From Microbulbifer mangrovi (GTDB taxonomy: Bacteria > Pseudomonadota > Gammaproteobacteria > Pseudomonadales > Cellvibrionaceae): a stretch of 59,154 bases of DNA. Location: assembly GCF_002009015.1 (NCBI RefSeq), contig NZ_LZDE01000339.1:1-59154 (forward strand). The letters are read 5' to 3'. The notes beneath the pieces were generated by a model. That model ran no database searches. It was not told where the DNA came from and was given only the letters and a program-made list of their open reading frames with translations. Positions 26,473 through 35,585 of the stretch are shown in pieces. The translations under genes were made by a program, and so were the position numbers. Numbering within the stretch: the first letter of the stretch is position 1; every line of letters begins with the position of its first letter.

Positions 26473-27740
26473 CCTCGATTGAACAAACAACTGTGAGCGG
26501 GCAAGCGGATATCGCGATTGTCGGCGGCGGCATGGCCGGCGCCTGCCTGGCGCTGCTGTTGTCACATCACTGCCCCGGATTGAAAGTTTCCCTGCTGGAG
26601 CGTCAGCCGCTGCCGAACAGCGATGCCGCGCTGAACCTGCCGAGCTTTGATACCCGCGCCACCGCCATTGCCGCTGGCAGCCTGCAGATTTTTGAGCAGC
26701 TGGGCCTGTGGCAGCAGTTGCGCGAGTATGCGGCACCGATCACCCGGGTACAGGTATCGGACCGCGGGCACACCTTAGGCGCGAGCCTGTATGCCGATCG
26801 CGAGGCTGCGGCAAGTTTTGAAGGGATGCTCGGGGCGGTGATTGAAAATGCTGCCCTCGGGCCGCTGCTCTATCGCGCCCTGAGTGATACTCAAGTGGAG
26901 GTGCTGGCGCCGGCGGATGTGGAGCGGGTGACCATGACCGCATCGGGGGCGAGTATCGCGTGGCGCGATGGGGCGGGCACAGAGTCCGTGCTCAATACAC
27001 GCCTGCTGGTGGTTGCCGATGGCACCGGCTCACCACTGTGTCGCCAGTTGGGGATCGCCAGCGAAGAAGTGGATTATCACCAGCAGGCCCTGGTCACCAC
27101 CGTCGGCCTGCAGCGCGACCACGGCGGGGTGGCCTTCGAGCGCTTTACCGATTCCGGCCCTATGGCGCTGCTGCCGCTGCCCCGACGTGACGGTATGCAC
27201 CGCGCAGCGCTGGTGTGGACCGGTGAACCGGGGGAAATGGAGCGGCTGGCGTCGCTGCCAGAGGCGGAGTTTATTTGCCATCTGCAGCAGGTGTTTGGCT
27301 GGCGCGCCGGACGCCTGGTGCGTGCCGGCAAGGTACAGGGTTATCCGCTCAAGCTGTCCCTGGCGCGCGAGCAGGTGCGGCGCAGCGTGGTGCTGGTGGG
27401 CAACTGTGCGCACTTCCTGCATCCGGTGGCTGGACAGGGGTTTAACCTGACCTTGCGCGACTGCGATGGCATCGCCCGCGCCATTGGTCGGGCAATGGCA
27501 GAGAAAGGCACGGATTTCGGGCAAGCCGGCCCCGGCGAGCTAGACTTACTTCAGGCTTATTGGCGCGAACGTCAACATGACCAGCAGCTGACCATCGGTT
27601 TCAGTGACCGCATTCCACCGCTGTTTGCCTCCCGCAGCCTGCTGCTCAGTGGGCTCAGGCAGGCCGGAATGCTCGGTCTCGCCCTGGTTCCGGCCCTGCG
27701 TGCAGGGTTTGCCAGACAAGCAGCGGGACTTGCGCTGTAA
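26469..27740 (+). CDS. ubiH: 2-octaprenyl-6-methoxyphenol hydroxylase
   Basis: 423-residue FAD monooxygenase of ubiquinone synthesis. FAD dinucleotide motif AIVGGGMAGACLALLL (near residue 17), the LVVADGTGSPLCRQLG motif in the middle and VLVGNCAHFLHPVAGQGFNL, the second FAD motif. Assigned UbiH rather than UbiI from its position right after pepP and the sequence NCAHFLHP in place of DAAHSIHP. Likely part of the cytosol/membrane Ubi metabolon. Confidence 0.92.
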   Translation: MTSIEQTTVSGQADIAIVGGGMAGACLALLLSHHCPGLKVSLLERQPLPNSDAALNLPSFDTRATAIAAGSLQIFEQLGLWQQLREYAAPITRVQVSDRGHTLGASLYADREAAASFEGMLGAVIENAALGPLLYRALSDTQVEVLAPADVERVTMTASGASIAWRDGAGTESVLNTRLLVVADGTGSPLCRQLGIASEEVDYHQQALVTTVGLQRDHGGVAFERFTDSGPMALLPLPRRDGMHRAALVWTGEPGEMERLASLPEAEFICHLQQVFGWRAGRLVRAGKVQGYPLKLSLAREQVRRSVVLVGNCAHFLHPVAGQGFNLTLRDCDGIARAIGRAMAEKGTDFGQAGPGELDLLQAYWRERQHDQQLTIGFSDRIPPLFASRSLLLSGLRQAGMLGLALVPALRAGFARQAAGLAL

Positions 27741-27816
27741 GCACACTATAACGGTGCAGCTGTATCGGCCGTGGATATCCGGCCACTCAATCAAATTTTC
27801 CGGGGAGCAACTGCCT

Positions 27817-29052
27817 ATGAACAGACAGCGGATGGACGTAACCATCGTCGGAGGTGGCATGGTGGGGATGGCGCAGGCGGCAGTGCTGGCCGTGCGACAC
27901 CCGCAATTGCGTATATCGCTGCTGGAGGCATCCAATGTAGACCCGCAGGTACGCGAGGACAGTTACGACGCCCGGGTTGTTGCCCTTACCGAGGCATCCC
28001 GCGCACTGTTGGAAGAGGCTGGCGCCTGGCAGCGGATCGCGGGCAAGCGGGAATGTCCCTACACCCAGATGCGTGTCTGGGACGCGGAAGGCACCGGCTC
28101 GGTGTGGTTCGACTGTCGCGATGTGAAGCTGCCGAATCTCGGCCATATCGTGGAAAACAGCGTGATTCTTGCCGCCCTGCGCGAGCGTATCGAAGAACTG
28201 GACAATGTGGACCTGGTTACCGGGTTCAAGCTGGAAAGCTGGTGGCGGGACTGCGGTCTCTGGCATCTGCAATCGCGCAGCCCGGACCGGGACTCGGTGG
28301 AGGGTCTGGACAACCAGTCGCCCGTATTGACCACGCGCCTGTTGATCGGCGCCGACGGTGCCCGCTCGCGGGTGCGCGACCTGCTGCGCATTCGTACCCG
28401 GGATGTGGAGTATCAGCAGACCGCGCTGGTGTGCGTGGCTCGTTGTGAGCAGTCTCACCAGTCCACGGCCTGGCAGCGATTTCTGGATACCGGTCCGCTG
28501 GCATTCCTGCCGCTGGCGGGGCTCGGTGACGATCGCCACTGTGCGGTGGTGTGGTCCGCAGACGACAGTCTCGCCCGCGAACTGGTGATGCTGGATGACA
28601 AGGCGTTTGCCCTGAATCTGGAAAAGGCATTCGAGAGTCGCCTCGGCACCATTGAATCCGTCAGCGAACGGTTTTCCTTTGCCCTGCGTGCGCGTCATGC
28701 AGAATCCTATTTTGGTCCCGGCGCGGTGCTGATCGGCGATGCCGCACACAGCATTCATCCACTGGCCGGACAGGGGGTCAACCTGGGGTTGATGGATGTG
28801 GCGGTGCTGAGCGAGGAAATCGATCGTGCACTCAAACGGGATATTTCCCTTGCGCACGCATCGGTGCTGTCCCGCTACCAGCGCCGTCGCCGCAGTGAAA
28901 ACGCGGCAACGTTGAAGGCCATGAGCACCTTCAAGTCCCTGTTTGGCGCCGGTGACCTGCACTGGCGCTGGTTGCGCAATACCGGCCTGAGCATGGTAGA
29001 CGCCAGCCCTCTGCTGAAAAAACGGATTATCATGCGCGCCATGTCGGTGTAA
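27817..29052 (+). CDS. ubiI: 2-octaprenylphenol 6-hydroxylase family protein
   Basis: 411 residues from ATG 27817, which follows GGGGAG; the open frame back to 27604 overlaps ubiH and is rejected. Same flavoprotein fold as its neighbour: VTIVGGGMVGMAQAAVLA, LLIGADGARSRVRDLL and VLIGDAAHSIHPLAGQGVNL. Hydroxylates the aromatic ring of ubiquinone intermediates. The fourth gene of the conserved operon, where E. coli has ubiI (visC). The exact ring position depends on the UbiI/UbiM/UbiL subtype, which cannot be fixed by eye. Confidence 0.9.
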   Translation: MNRQRMDVTIVGGGMVGMAQAAVLAVRHPQLRISLLEASNVDPQVREDSYDARVVALTEASRALLEEAGAWQRIAGKRECPYTQMRVWDAEGTGSVWFDCRDVKLPNLGHIVENSVILAALRERIEELDNVDLVTGFKLESWWRDCGLWHLQSRSPDRDSVEGLDNQSPVLTTRLLIGADGARSRVRDLLRIRTRDVEYQQTALVCVARCEQSHQSTAWQRFLDTGPLAFLPLAGLGDDRHCAVVWSADDSLARELVMLDDKAFALNLEKAFESRLGTIESVSERFSFALRARHAESYFGPGAVLIGDAAHSIHPLAGQGVNLGLMDVAVLSEEIDRALKRDISLAHASVLSRYQRRRRSENAATLKAMSTFKSLFGAGDLHWRWLRNTGLSMVDASPLLKKRIIMRAMSV

Positions 29053-29087
29053 TGATTGCATTTCGTCGGCATCGCACTGTAACCCCG

Positions 29088-29115
29088 AAAACGCGGCAAT
29101 CCTGCCGCGTTTTTT
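29088..29115 (+). terminator. Rho-independent terminator of the ubi operon
   Basis: Stem AAAACGCGGCA / TGCCGCGTTTT with an ATCC loop and a run of T, about 35 bases past ubiI. Confidence 0.93.
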
Positions 29116-29202
29116 GTGTTCCCCGGGCTGCCGGAATCTCGCCGGGAAATTTGTTAGAGTCGCGCGTTCAAACTTTTTGCTTTTATCCGAGTAGGCCCGC
29201 GT

Positions 29203-30231
29203 TTGAGTAACTGGATTACCGTCTGTGAATTTCCGCTGAGTAAAGACCTGTCACCGGTGGCGGAATTTATTCGCCGCCATCAGTTGCCCCTGCGTATCAG
29301 TGAGGAAAACAACCTCCAACGAGTTGCGAGCCTGGCGCCGCAACTGGTGGAACCGATGAAGCAATTGCTCGAGCGCTGGCAGGCAGGCGAAGTGGATCTC
29401 TCCCGGATTCAGGTACACACCTACGACGAAAGTGCACCCGCAGACGCCGGGGATGCCGAACAGCCAGTGCAACCCGAGCCCGCCGGTGAAGGTGATCGTG
29501 AAGCTGGTGAGAGTCGGGAATCCGAAGCCCAGGCCATGGCGCCGCCTTCTGTGATTCCCCAGTGGCCACTGCGGCAGACGCCGTTGAGTATCCTGTTGAT
29601 CGCTCTGTGTTTTATCGGTTGGCTGATGTTGCGCCAGGGCTGGGCGGAGCCGCTGGTGATTTTTCCGCAGAAACCGGGGGATTTTGATCTGTCCGGTTCG
29701 TCGCTGGCCTGGCATCTGTCGCGGGGAGAATTCTGGCGCCTGTGGACCCCGGCGATGGTGCACTTCTCTCTACCGCACGCGCTGTTCAACGCCCTTGGTA
29801 TCTGGATTATTGGCCGTGCGCTTGAGGCGCGTGCGGGCACCCTGTGGTTTGCGGTGCTGGTATTGCTGAGTGCGCCGGCGGCCAACCTGGCGCAGTATGT
29901 GTGGGCGCCGCAAAACCTGTTTGGCGGTATGTCCGGTGTGGTGTACGCGTTGATTGGTGTGGCTTTTGTTATTCAGCGCTGGCAGCCCGACTGGCGGGAT
30001 GTACCACCGCCGCTGGTGTGGATGGCTGTAATCTGGCTGCTGGTGTGCATGGTCGGCGTGGTGGATTATTTTATTCCCGGCGGTATCGCCAATGCCGCGC
30101 ATATCGGCGGCTTTGCCGCGGGCCTGTTGCTCGGGCTGTTGTTCTGTAGTGCAGGGGGGGCGCGGCGCTATTTCTCAGATGCTCGCGCGCCTGCACAAAC
30201 CAAAACCACCGTCTCTGGCAAAGAATTCTGA
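29203..30231 (+). CDS. Rhomboid intramembrane serine protease (GlpG-like)
   Basis: 342 residues with TTG start at 29203, the only start before the conserved N-terminus. Residues 1-~70 form a soluble domain like the GlpG cytoplasmic domain, followed by a Pro/Glu-rich acidic linker (~75-115). Six membrane helices follow. The catalytic Ser is S244 in GGMSGVVYALIG and the partner His is H300 in NAAHIGGFAAG; the conserved HxxxN appears as HALFNALGIW and the L1 loop as GEFWRLWTPAMVHFS. Cleaves membrane proteins within the bilayer. Seven bases upstream of the CNNM-type gene, so co-transcription is likely. Confidence 0.93.
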   Translation: MSNWITVCEFPLSKDLSPVAEFIRRHQLPLRISEENNLQRVASLAPQLVEPMKQLLERWQAGEVDLSRIQVHTYDESAPADAGDAEQPVQPEPAGEGDREAGESRESEAQAMAPPSVIPQWPLRQTPLSILLIALCFIGWLMLRQGWAEPLVIFPQKPGDFDLSGSSLAWHLSRGEFWRLWTPAMVHFSLPHALFNALGIWIIGRALEARAGTLWFAVLVLLSAPAANLAQYVWAPQNLFGGMSGVVYALIGVAFVIQRWQPDWRDVPPPLVWMAVIWLLVCMVGVVDYFIPGGIANAAHIGGFAAGLLLGLLFCSAGGARRYFSDARAPAQTKTTVSGKEF

Positions 30232-30237
30232 TCGCCC

Positions 30238-31455
30238 ATGGTTCTGCTGATTGTTTACGTCCTTATTGCACTGGGTTTTTCTTTCCTGTGTTCCATTGCC
30301 GAGTCGGTGATACTCAGTGTCACCCGTCCGTATGTGAGCCTGATGGAGCGGGAGGGACACAAGTCCGGGCGCCTGCTGCGCAAGCTGAAGGAAGATATCA
30401 ACGCGCCGCTTGCCGCAATCCTCACCCTCAATACGGTTGCGCACACCGTGGGGGCCGCCGGTGCCGGTGCCCAGGCCGCAGCGGTTTTTGGCAACCATTA
30501 TCTCGGCATCGCGTCGGCGGTGCTCACCCTGCTTATCCTGGTGTTTTCCGAGATCATTCCGAAAACTCTCGGTGCGGTGTACTGGCGGCAACTGGCGCCG
30601 GCCACCGCCTACGGCTTGCGTTATCTGGTTATTGTGCTGAAGCCGTTTGTCTGGCTGTCAAACTGGTTAACCCGGGGGCTGGCCCACGGGCCGACCCTGA
30701 CCGGGTTCAGCCGCGAGGAGTTCGCGGTGATGGCGGAGATTGGCGAGGCGGAAGGGCAATTGGAGCGGCACGAGTCCAGTATTCTGCACAACCTGTTTTT
30801 CACCCTGCGCGACCATACCGTGCGCGAGGTGATGACACCGCGCACGGTGGTGTACTCCCTGTCTCAGGAGTTGACCATTGAGGAGGCCTACGAGCCGGTG
30901 GAAAAAAGTCGTTTTTCCCGTATCCCGGTTTACGAGAAGGACGATCCCGATCTGGTGGTGGGGTTTGTGCTCAAGCAGGACCTGTTGCAGGCCTACGCCC
31001 GCGGCGAGCGCGACGAGAGCCTGCGCAGCCTGCGCCGCGACCTGTTAATGCTGCCGGAAACCGCGGCGATTTATCAGGTGTTTCACAAGATGCTGTCGCG
31101 GCGGATTCAGATCAGTGCGGTGGTGGATGAATACGGCAGCCTGGAAGGCCTGGTTACCCTGGAAGATATTCTCGAAACCCTGTTGGGGGAGGAGATCGTC
31201 GACGAGGCAGACAAGACGCCGGATCGCCAGGAGCTGGCCAAGCGACTGTGGCGTTGGCGGTCCAAGCGCTATGGCCTGCGGGTGGATGAATCTGCGCAGC
31301 GGGAACAGGCGGGCGAAGAGCCCCAGGACCAGCTGCGGGAAACAATCCAGCGGCAGTTGGATGAGATAGATGGCACCACCTCGGAACGCGATGATAATGC
31401 CGAGCGGGATGCCGAATCTTCCGGCGAAAAAGACGATAACAATGACGTCAAATAG
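30238..31455 (+). CDS. CNNM/CorC-type transporter with DUF21 and CBS domains (hemolysin family)
   Basis: 405 residues. Residues 1-~190 hold the DUF21/CNNM transmembrane domain (LCSIAESVILSVTRPYVSLM, AAILTLNTVAHTVGAAGAGA, LVFSEIIPKTLGAVYW). Residues ~195-330 hold the paired CBS domains (VMTPRTVVYSLSQ, SRIPVYEKDDPDLVVGFVLK, ISAVVDEYGSLEGLVTLEDI). The last ~75 residues are charged and end in an Asp/Glu/Asn-rich tail; the usual CorC_HlyC domain is missing. Family members export or balance Mg2+ and Co2+. Confidence 0.92.
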   Translation: MVLLIVYVLIALGFSFLCSIAESVILSVTRPYVSLMEREGHKSGRLLRKLKEDINAPLAAILTLNTVAHTVGAAGAGAQAAAVFGNHYLGIASAVLTLLILVFSEIIPKTLGAVYWRQLAPATAYGLRYLVIVLKPFVWLSNWLTRGLAHGPTLTGFSREEFAVMAEIGEAEGQLERHESSILHNLFFTLRDHTVREVMTPRTVVYSLSQELTIEEAYEPVEKSRFSRIPVYEKDDPDLVVGFVLKQDLLQAYARGERDESLRSLRRDLLMLPETAAIYQVFHKMLSRRIQISAVVDEYGSLEGLVTLEDILETLLGEEIVDEADKTPDRQELAKRLWRWRSKRYGLRVDESAQREQAGEEPQDQLRETIQRQLDEIDGTTSERDDNAERDAESSGEKDDNNDVK

Positions 31456-31651
31456 TTGAGCCAACCGGTTTTGTGCCAGCCGCTGGCGCGAATGCTGACC
31501 TCAATTCTCTAACGGTTCATCGCAACATACTTGAAAAAGTGGCGCGGTGCGCAGATAACAGTAACAACGGAGTCATAAATATCAGCCCGGCTGATGGCTG
31601 TAACGCTCCCGATAATATTGATTCTGCCTCAACCTAGTCAGTGAGACCGTA

Positions 31652-31936
31652 GTGCGCGTTGGAATCCTGCTGATACTGCTGCAATCTGTGTTGTTCTGTG
31701 CCGAAGGTCGCACGGAAGCGCAGACTGTAGATCTGCAGTCTGTGCAGCCTCTGGTCAGTACACTGATTCAAGAGGGAAGCGAGCCACCGGATCAGCCGGA
31801 CTCGATTGCGGTAGCCACCGCCACACCATTGAATTTTATCGGCGCCAAGCCTGTTGCCCGGTTCCTTCAGCAACAGTTTTCACACTCTGCGGCGCTCGCC
31901 TCTTATCCCATCCGCGGGCCTCCCGCCCGGCAATAA
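31652..31936 (+). CDS. Small putative exported protein
   Basis: 94 residues from GTG 31652. The N-terminus MRVGILLILLQSVLFCAEGR reads as a signal peptide; the rest (TVDLQSVQPLVSTLIQEGSE and so on) has no recognised domain and a weakly ordered C-terminus. Supporting it: hydrophobic signal in the right place and a 200-base free region upstream. Against it: no ATG, no clear ribosome-binding site. Two hairpins lie between it and the CBS gene. Confidence 0.4.
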   Translation: MRVGILLILLQSVLFCAEGRTEAQTVDLQSVQPLVSTLIQEGSEPPDQPDSIAVATATPLNFIGAKPVARFLQQQFSHSAALASYPIRGPPARQ

Positions 31937-31953
31937 ATTCTCGTTATCGAAAT

Positions 31954-32003
31954 TGGCACCGATGGCTTTCCGCTTTGCTATCGGTGCCAGCCAAATCATT
32001 TGG
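31954..32003. repeat. Tandem inverted repeats before the CBS gene
   Basis: TGGCACCGAT (31954-31963) pairs with ATCGGTGCCA (31980-31989) across a 16-base loop, and CCAAAT-C-ATTTGG (31991-32003) follows almost immediately. No T-run follows, so it is not a standard terminator. Confidence 0.6.
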
Positions 32004-32060
32004 TCGCATGCGCTACCGAAAACAGCCGCCTGCGCCTGAAAAAATAAGAGAATTATTGCC

Positions 32061-32627
32061 ATGAAAAAACTGGAACTGACCCCGTTACAGGATTCCGACA
32101 AGCTGGTTTTCCCGGAAGAATTTCACGAGTTGAGCCTGGACTCGCCGGCGCTCAAATTTGTCACCGACTTCAAGAAGCATCACCCGGCAGTACTGACGGC
32201 ATCTGTATCAGCACTGGATGCGGCACAGGTACTGCGCACTGGCCATCTTTCCTGGGTGCTGGTGATGGATCATCGGGGTGACTTTATCGGGTTGTTGACC
32301 GCTGAAGATGTCTCCTACCAGCGGGTAATGCAGCTGGTGGCCGCCGGGCACAGCCGCGGGGAATTGACGGTGGGTGACCTGATGCGCCGTCGCAACCGCC
32401 TGCAGTTACTGAACCGCGAGCAGTTGCGGGGGGCATCTATCCGCGATGTGCTGGAGGCGATGCGCCGCAGCGGACAGCGTCACTGTCTGGTGGTGGATAC
32501 GGATCAGCACCATGTACGGGGGGTGATCAGTGCAGAAGCGGTGGCAGCACGCCTGAATATGGAGTTCCCGATCGATACTCCGGAAAGCTTCGTTGAGTTA
32601 CTGCGTGCGGTCACTGCCGTGCACTGA
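32061..32627 (+). CDS. CBS-domain pair protein
   Basis: 188 residues, essentially a CBS pair. Residues ~40-120: AVLTASVSALDAAQVLRTGH then WVLVMDHRGDFIGLLTAEDV. Residues ~125-185: GASIRDVLEAMRRSGQRHCL and VRGVISAEAVAARLNMEFPI. No fused catalytic domain, so it probably senses adenine nucleotides and acts on a partner. Starts at ATG 32061, with AGAG spaced 10-12 bases upstream. The partner is not evident from the neighbours. Confidence 0.85.
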   Translation: MKKLELTPLQDSDKLVFPEEFHELSLDSPALKFVTDFKKHHPAVLTASVSALDAAQVLRTGHLSWVLVMDHRGDFIGLLTAEDVSYQRVMQLVAAGHSRGELTVGDLMRRRNRLQLLNREQLRGASIRDVLEAMRRSGQRHCLVVDTDQHHVRGVISAEAVAARLNMEFPIDTPESFVELLRAVTAVH

Positions 32628-32664
32628 CCGTGCGCTTTGCGGATTCCTTTCGTTGGCCCAGCCC

Positions 32665-33354
32665 TCAGCGGGCCGGGTCGACGGTTTCCCCGATACTGTT
32701 ATTCACCCGAAACCAGCCGGTTACGCTGTAGCGCGGCCGGTGGCTGGTGAGTACTTCGTGTGGAAATTCTTCGGAGAGGAAGATCACCATCTGTCCGAAA
32801 CGCGGCGCTACTTTTTCGATCACCGTATCGCTGTCCGGCGCGTAGATCTGCAGTTCACCTCCGTCCTTGGGCTGCCAGTTCGGGGTCAGGTACAGCACCG
32901 TACTCACCACCCGGTTGGTGCCGCCCTTGAACGCGTCCATATGTTTCTTGTAATAGCTGCCGCGATCGTAGCGGGCGTAATGGCATTCGTAGTCAAACAG
33001 TCCGAGAAATAACCGTCGGTTCAATCCCAGACGCAGGGTTTCCGCCCAGCTCAGGTAGGCGGACACTGCGGGGTTACTGCGGTCCAGCCAGAAAATCTCG
33101 TCGGTGCGCACAAACTGGTTCAGCTGGTGTTCCTGCTCGCGGCCGATACCGGCGGTCTGGAAGCGCGCGCGGTCGATGGAGCGGAAGTGGCGCAACAGCG
33201 AACCCAGCAAGGCTGGCGGCAGCGGTGCCGGCAGGACGATGTAGCCGGTTTCACGCAGTGCACTGGCGATCAGGTCGAGGGGATCATCGCCGTCGGGACC
33301 ACGCACCCAGGTGTTGTCCACGGGGGATTCCGCGTGGGAAAAAGCAGCGTTCAA
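32665..33354 (-). CDS. 2-oxoglutarate/Fe(II)-dependent oxygenase (prolyl-hydroxylase-like)
   Basis: 229 residues with TTG start at 33354, immediately after an in-frame stop; GTG codons a few residues in are alternatives. The iron ligands are H138 and D140 in YYKKHMDAF with the distal His at H199 (EEFPHEVL) or H205; R208 in RPRYSVTGWFR would bind 2-oxoglutarate. DGGELQIYAP is the typical core strand. Resembles PKHD/P4H-type hydroxylases. The target is unknown. It lies 124 bases downstream of the SLC13 permease gene. Confidence 0.88.
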   Translation of the reverse strand: MNAAFSHAESPVDNTWVRGPDGDDPLDLIASALRETGYIVLPAPLPPALLGSLLRHFRSIDRARFQTAGIGREQEHQLNQFVRTDEIFWLDRSNPAVSAYLSWAETLRLGLNRRLFLGLFDYECHYARYDRGSYYKKHMDAFKGGTNRVVSTVLYLTPNWQPKDGGELQIYAPDSDTVIEKVAPRFGQMVIFLSEEFPHEVLTSHRPRYSVTGWFRVNNSIGETVDPAR

Positions 33355-33478
33355 TCAGGTGGATTCCAAAAGTGGCTGCGCGGGGGAGTCGGCCGGGGAG
33401 GCTATCGGGCACAGCGGGTTGGTACGGGCGGCATTTATACCGCCACCCGCGTGGCCGCGCCAGCAAATTTTGCGTGGA

Positions 33479-35260
33479 TTATTGACCCAGTGTGAGGTCC
33501 CAGCCAGTAATCAGAATGGTCACGGTCACCGCCCCGATCAGCAGGTTCATCGGGATGCCCACCTTCAGGTAATCGGAGAAACGGTAGCCGCCGGGACCGT
33601 ACACCATCAGGTTGGTCTGGTAACCCAGCGGCGTGGCAAAGCTGGCCGAAGCGGCCATCATCACCGCGAACATAAAGGGCTCGGGATTCAGTCCCGCGCT
33701 GGCGGTAATCTGCAGCACAATGGGCACCATGATGATGGCGGCTGCATTGTTGGTCACCATTTCGGTGAGCAGCGAGACACACAGATAGACCAGGATCAGC
33801 ATCAGCCACGGGTGGCCGTAGGACAGCGAGATCACGCCCTCTGCCAACATGGCGGCGACACCGGTTTTCTGCAGCGCGACACCCAGGGCGAAGGAGGCTG
33901 CAATGGTGATCAGCACCGGCAGGTCGAGGCTTTTCTGTGCCTGATTGACCGAGCAGCAGCGGGTCAGCAGCATGGCACCGGCGCCGATGAGGGATGCATT
34001 GAGCATGCTGATCAGCCCGGTACCTGCCGCCAGCACGATCGCGATCAGGATCAGCCAGGAGGTGAGGCCTCTCTCGTGGCGGGGGCTCTCCGCCTCCAGA
34101 TCGTTGATCAGCAAGAAGTCCTTGCTGTAGCGCTGGCGCAGCACGAAGCCGGGGCGCGCTTCCAGCAGCAGGGAGTCACCGGCTTTCAGCTTGATACTGC
34201 CGAGGTTGCCCGCGACACGCTGGCCTTCCCGTGCTACCGCAAGTACCGCGGCGCCGTAGCGTTTGCGGAACTGGGCATCGCGAATACTGCTGCCGATCAC
34301 CTCGCAGTGCGGGGAGACCACCACCTCGACCAGGCGGCGCTCCTCAATACCGGTAGTGATTGCGGTATCTTCGTCATGGTGATCTGACGGCACTATGCCG
34401 CGCATGCGCAGCAGGTCGGAAATTGCCTCTGTGTCCCCGGCGAATACCAGCCGATCACTGCCGCGCAGCTTTTCCCCGGAGCGCACCGGAGTGATGATCC
34501 GGCCATCCCGCTCGATCTCGACCAGGTAAACCCGGCGCAGTCCCCGGAGTCCGGCGTCCTCCACCGTCTGCCCCACCAGCGGACCCTCGCTGTCGATGGC
34601 CACCTCCAGGGTAAATTCCCGCAGGTTGCCAAAGGGCTTTTTCTCGCGCCGGTCCGGCAGCCAGCGGGGGAAGAACAGCAACATGAAGGCCACACCCACC
34701 AGCGCGGCGGGCAGGCCCACCGCAGCGATGGAAAACAGGGAGAAACCTTCGTTGCCGGTAATGGCCTGGTACTGGCCATTGACCACCAGGTTGGTACTGG
34801 TGCCGATCAGGGTCAGGGTGCCACCGAGGATAGCGCCGTAGCTCAGCGGAATCATCAGTTTGGAGGGGGCGATATCGATCCGCTTGGCCCAGGCGTTCAG
34901 CGCCGGGATCATGGTCGCCACCACCGGTGTGTTGTTGAGATAGCCGGACAGGGCCACTACCGGGGCGAACACCCGCAACATGGCCGAGCGCACCGTGTTC
35001 GGACGCCCCAGCAGGTGTTTCACCATCATGTCGATACCACCGGACGCGTGGATACCGGCGGCCACCACAAACATGGCGGCTACGGTGATCAGGCCACTGT
35101 TGCTGAAGCCGGACAGGGCTTCGGCCGGGGTGAGAATACCGCTGACACTCAGCAGGGTGAGTGCCGCCATCATCACCATAAAGGCCGGGATACGGCTGAA
35201 TATCAGTGTGGCCAGGACGGCGAAAACGAGAAAAAGGGAAAACCAGCCGGACCAATCCAT
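33479..35260 (-). CDS. SLC13-family permease with two RCK_C (TrkA_C) domains
   Basis: 593 residues. Two halves of membrane helices typical of the DASS/citrate-transporter fold flank a soluble insert at about residues 205-380 that holds two TrkA_C-like domains (LEVAIDSEGPLVGQTVEDAG, RGSDRLVFAGDTEAISDLLR; VEVVVSPHCEVIGSSIRDAQ, KAGDSLLLEARPGF). SLC13 signature-like loops include SGYLNNTPVVATMIPALNAW and VTNNAAAIIMVPIVLQIT. Probably a sodium-coupled transporter of sulfate or dicarboxylates; the substrate is inferred from family only. Confidence 0.9.
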   Translation of the reverse strand: MDWSGWFSLFLVFAVLATLIFSRIPAFMVMMAALTLLSVSGILTPAEALSGFSNSGLITVAAMFVVAAGIHASGGIDMMVKHLLGRPNTVRSAMLRVFAPVVALSGYLNNTPVVATMIPALNAWAKRIDIAPSKLMIPLSYGAILGGTLTLIGTSTNLVVNGQYQAITGNEGFSLFSIAAVGLPAALVGVAFMLLFFPRWLPDRREKKPFGNLREFTLEVAIDSEGPLVGQTVEDAGLRGLRRVYLVEIERDGRIITPVRSGEKLRGSDRLVFAGDTEAISDLLRMRGIVPSDHHDEDTAITTGIEERRLVEVVVSPHCEVIGSSIRDAQFRKRYGAAVLAVAREGQRVAGNLGSIKLKAGDSLLLEARPGFVLRQRYSKDFLLINDLEAESPRHERGLTSWLILIAIVLAAGTGLISMLNASLIGAGAMLLTRCCSVNQAQKSLDLPVLITIAASFALGVALQKTGVAAMLAEGVISLSYGHPWLMLILVYLCVSLLTEMVTNNAAAIIMVPIVLQITASAGLNPEPFMFAVMMAASASFATPLGYQTNLMVYGPGGYRFSDYLKVGIPMNLLIGAVTVTILITGWDLTLGQ

Positions 35261-35585
35261 ATTAGAAAGCGTTCATTCGGGGGAGATGACGGCTAAAACT
35301 ACTGCAAACGCTTTACTACCAAAAGTGATTTTTTCGCATATTTATATAGCGTTGCTACAAATATGAGGGTGCGGACCCTGCGGAAAGTACGCTAAGACTG
35401 CTTCAGAAGCGCTACCAGATAAAATTTTTCACTGCGGCTGCTAGTCTTTGCAGAGTATCGGCATCTGGTATCTGCCATTGCCGGGCCGTTAGAATACGCG
35501 GCTTTGCCGCCTGCCGCCGTTTACTCTGTATGCGGTATGCAGTCCGCGCCTCCACTCAGTATCAAGACACGGGATTCAGCACAGA
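35261..35585. other. 325-base divergent region upstream of gcvT
   Basis: AT-rich for the first 180 bases. It should contain promoters for the SLC13 gene and gcvT. I looked for a glycine riboswitch and saw none of its conserved core. A small hairpin AGGGT-GCGG-ACCCT lies at 35366-35379. Confidence 0.5.

Noticed and set aside
35261-35585. Glycine riboswitch before gcvT
   Set aside because: The conserved core of the tandem glycine aptamers was not found in the leader; only a minor five-base-pair hairpin is present.
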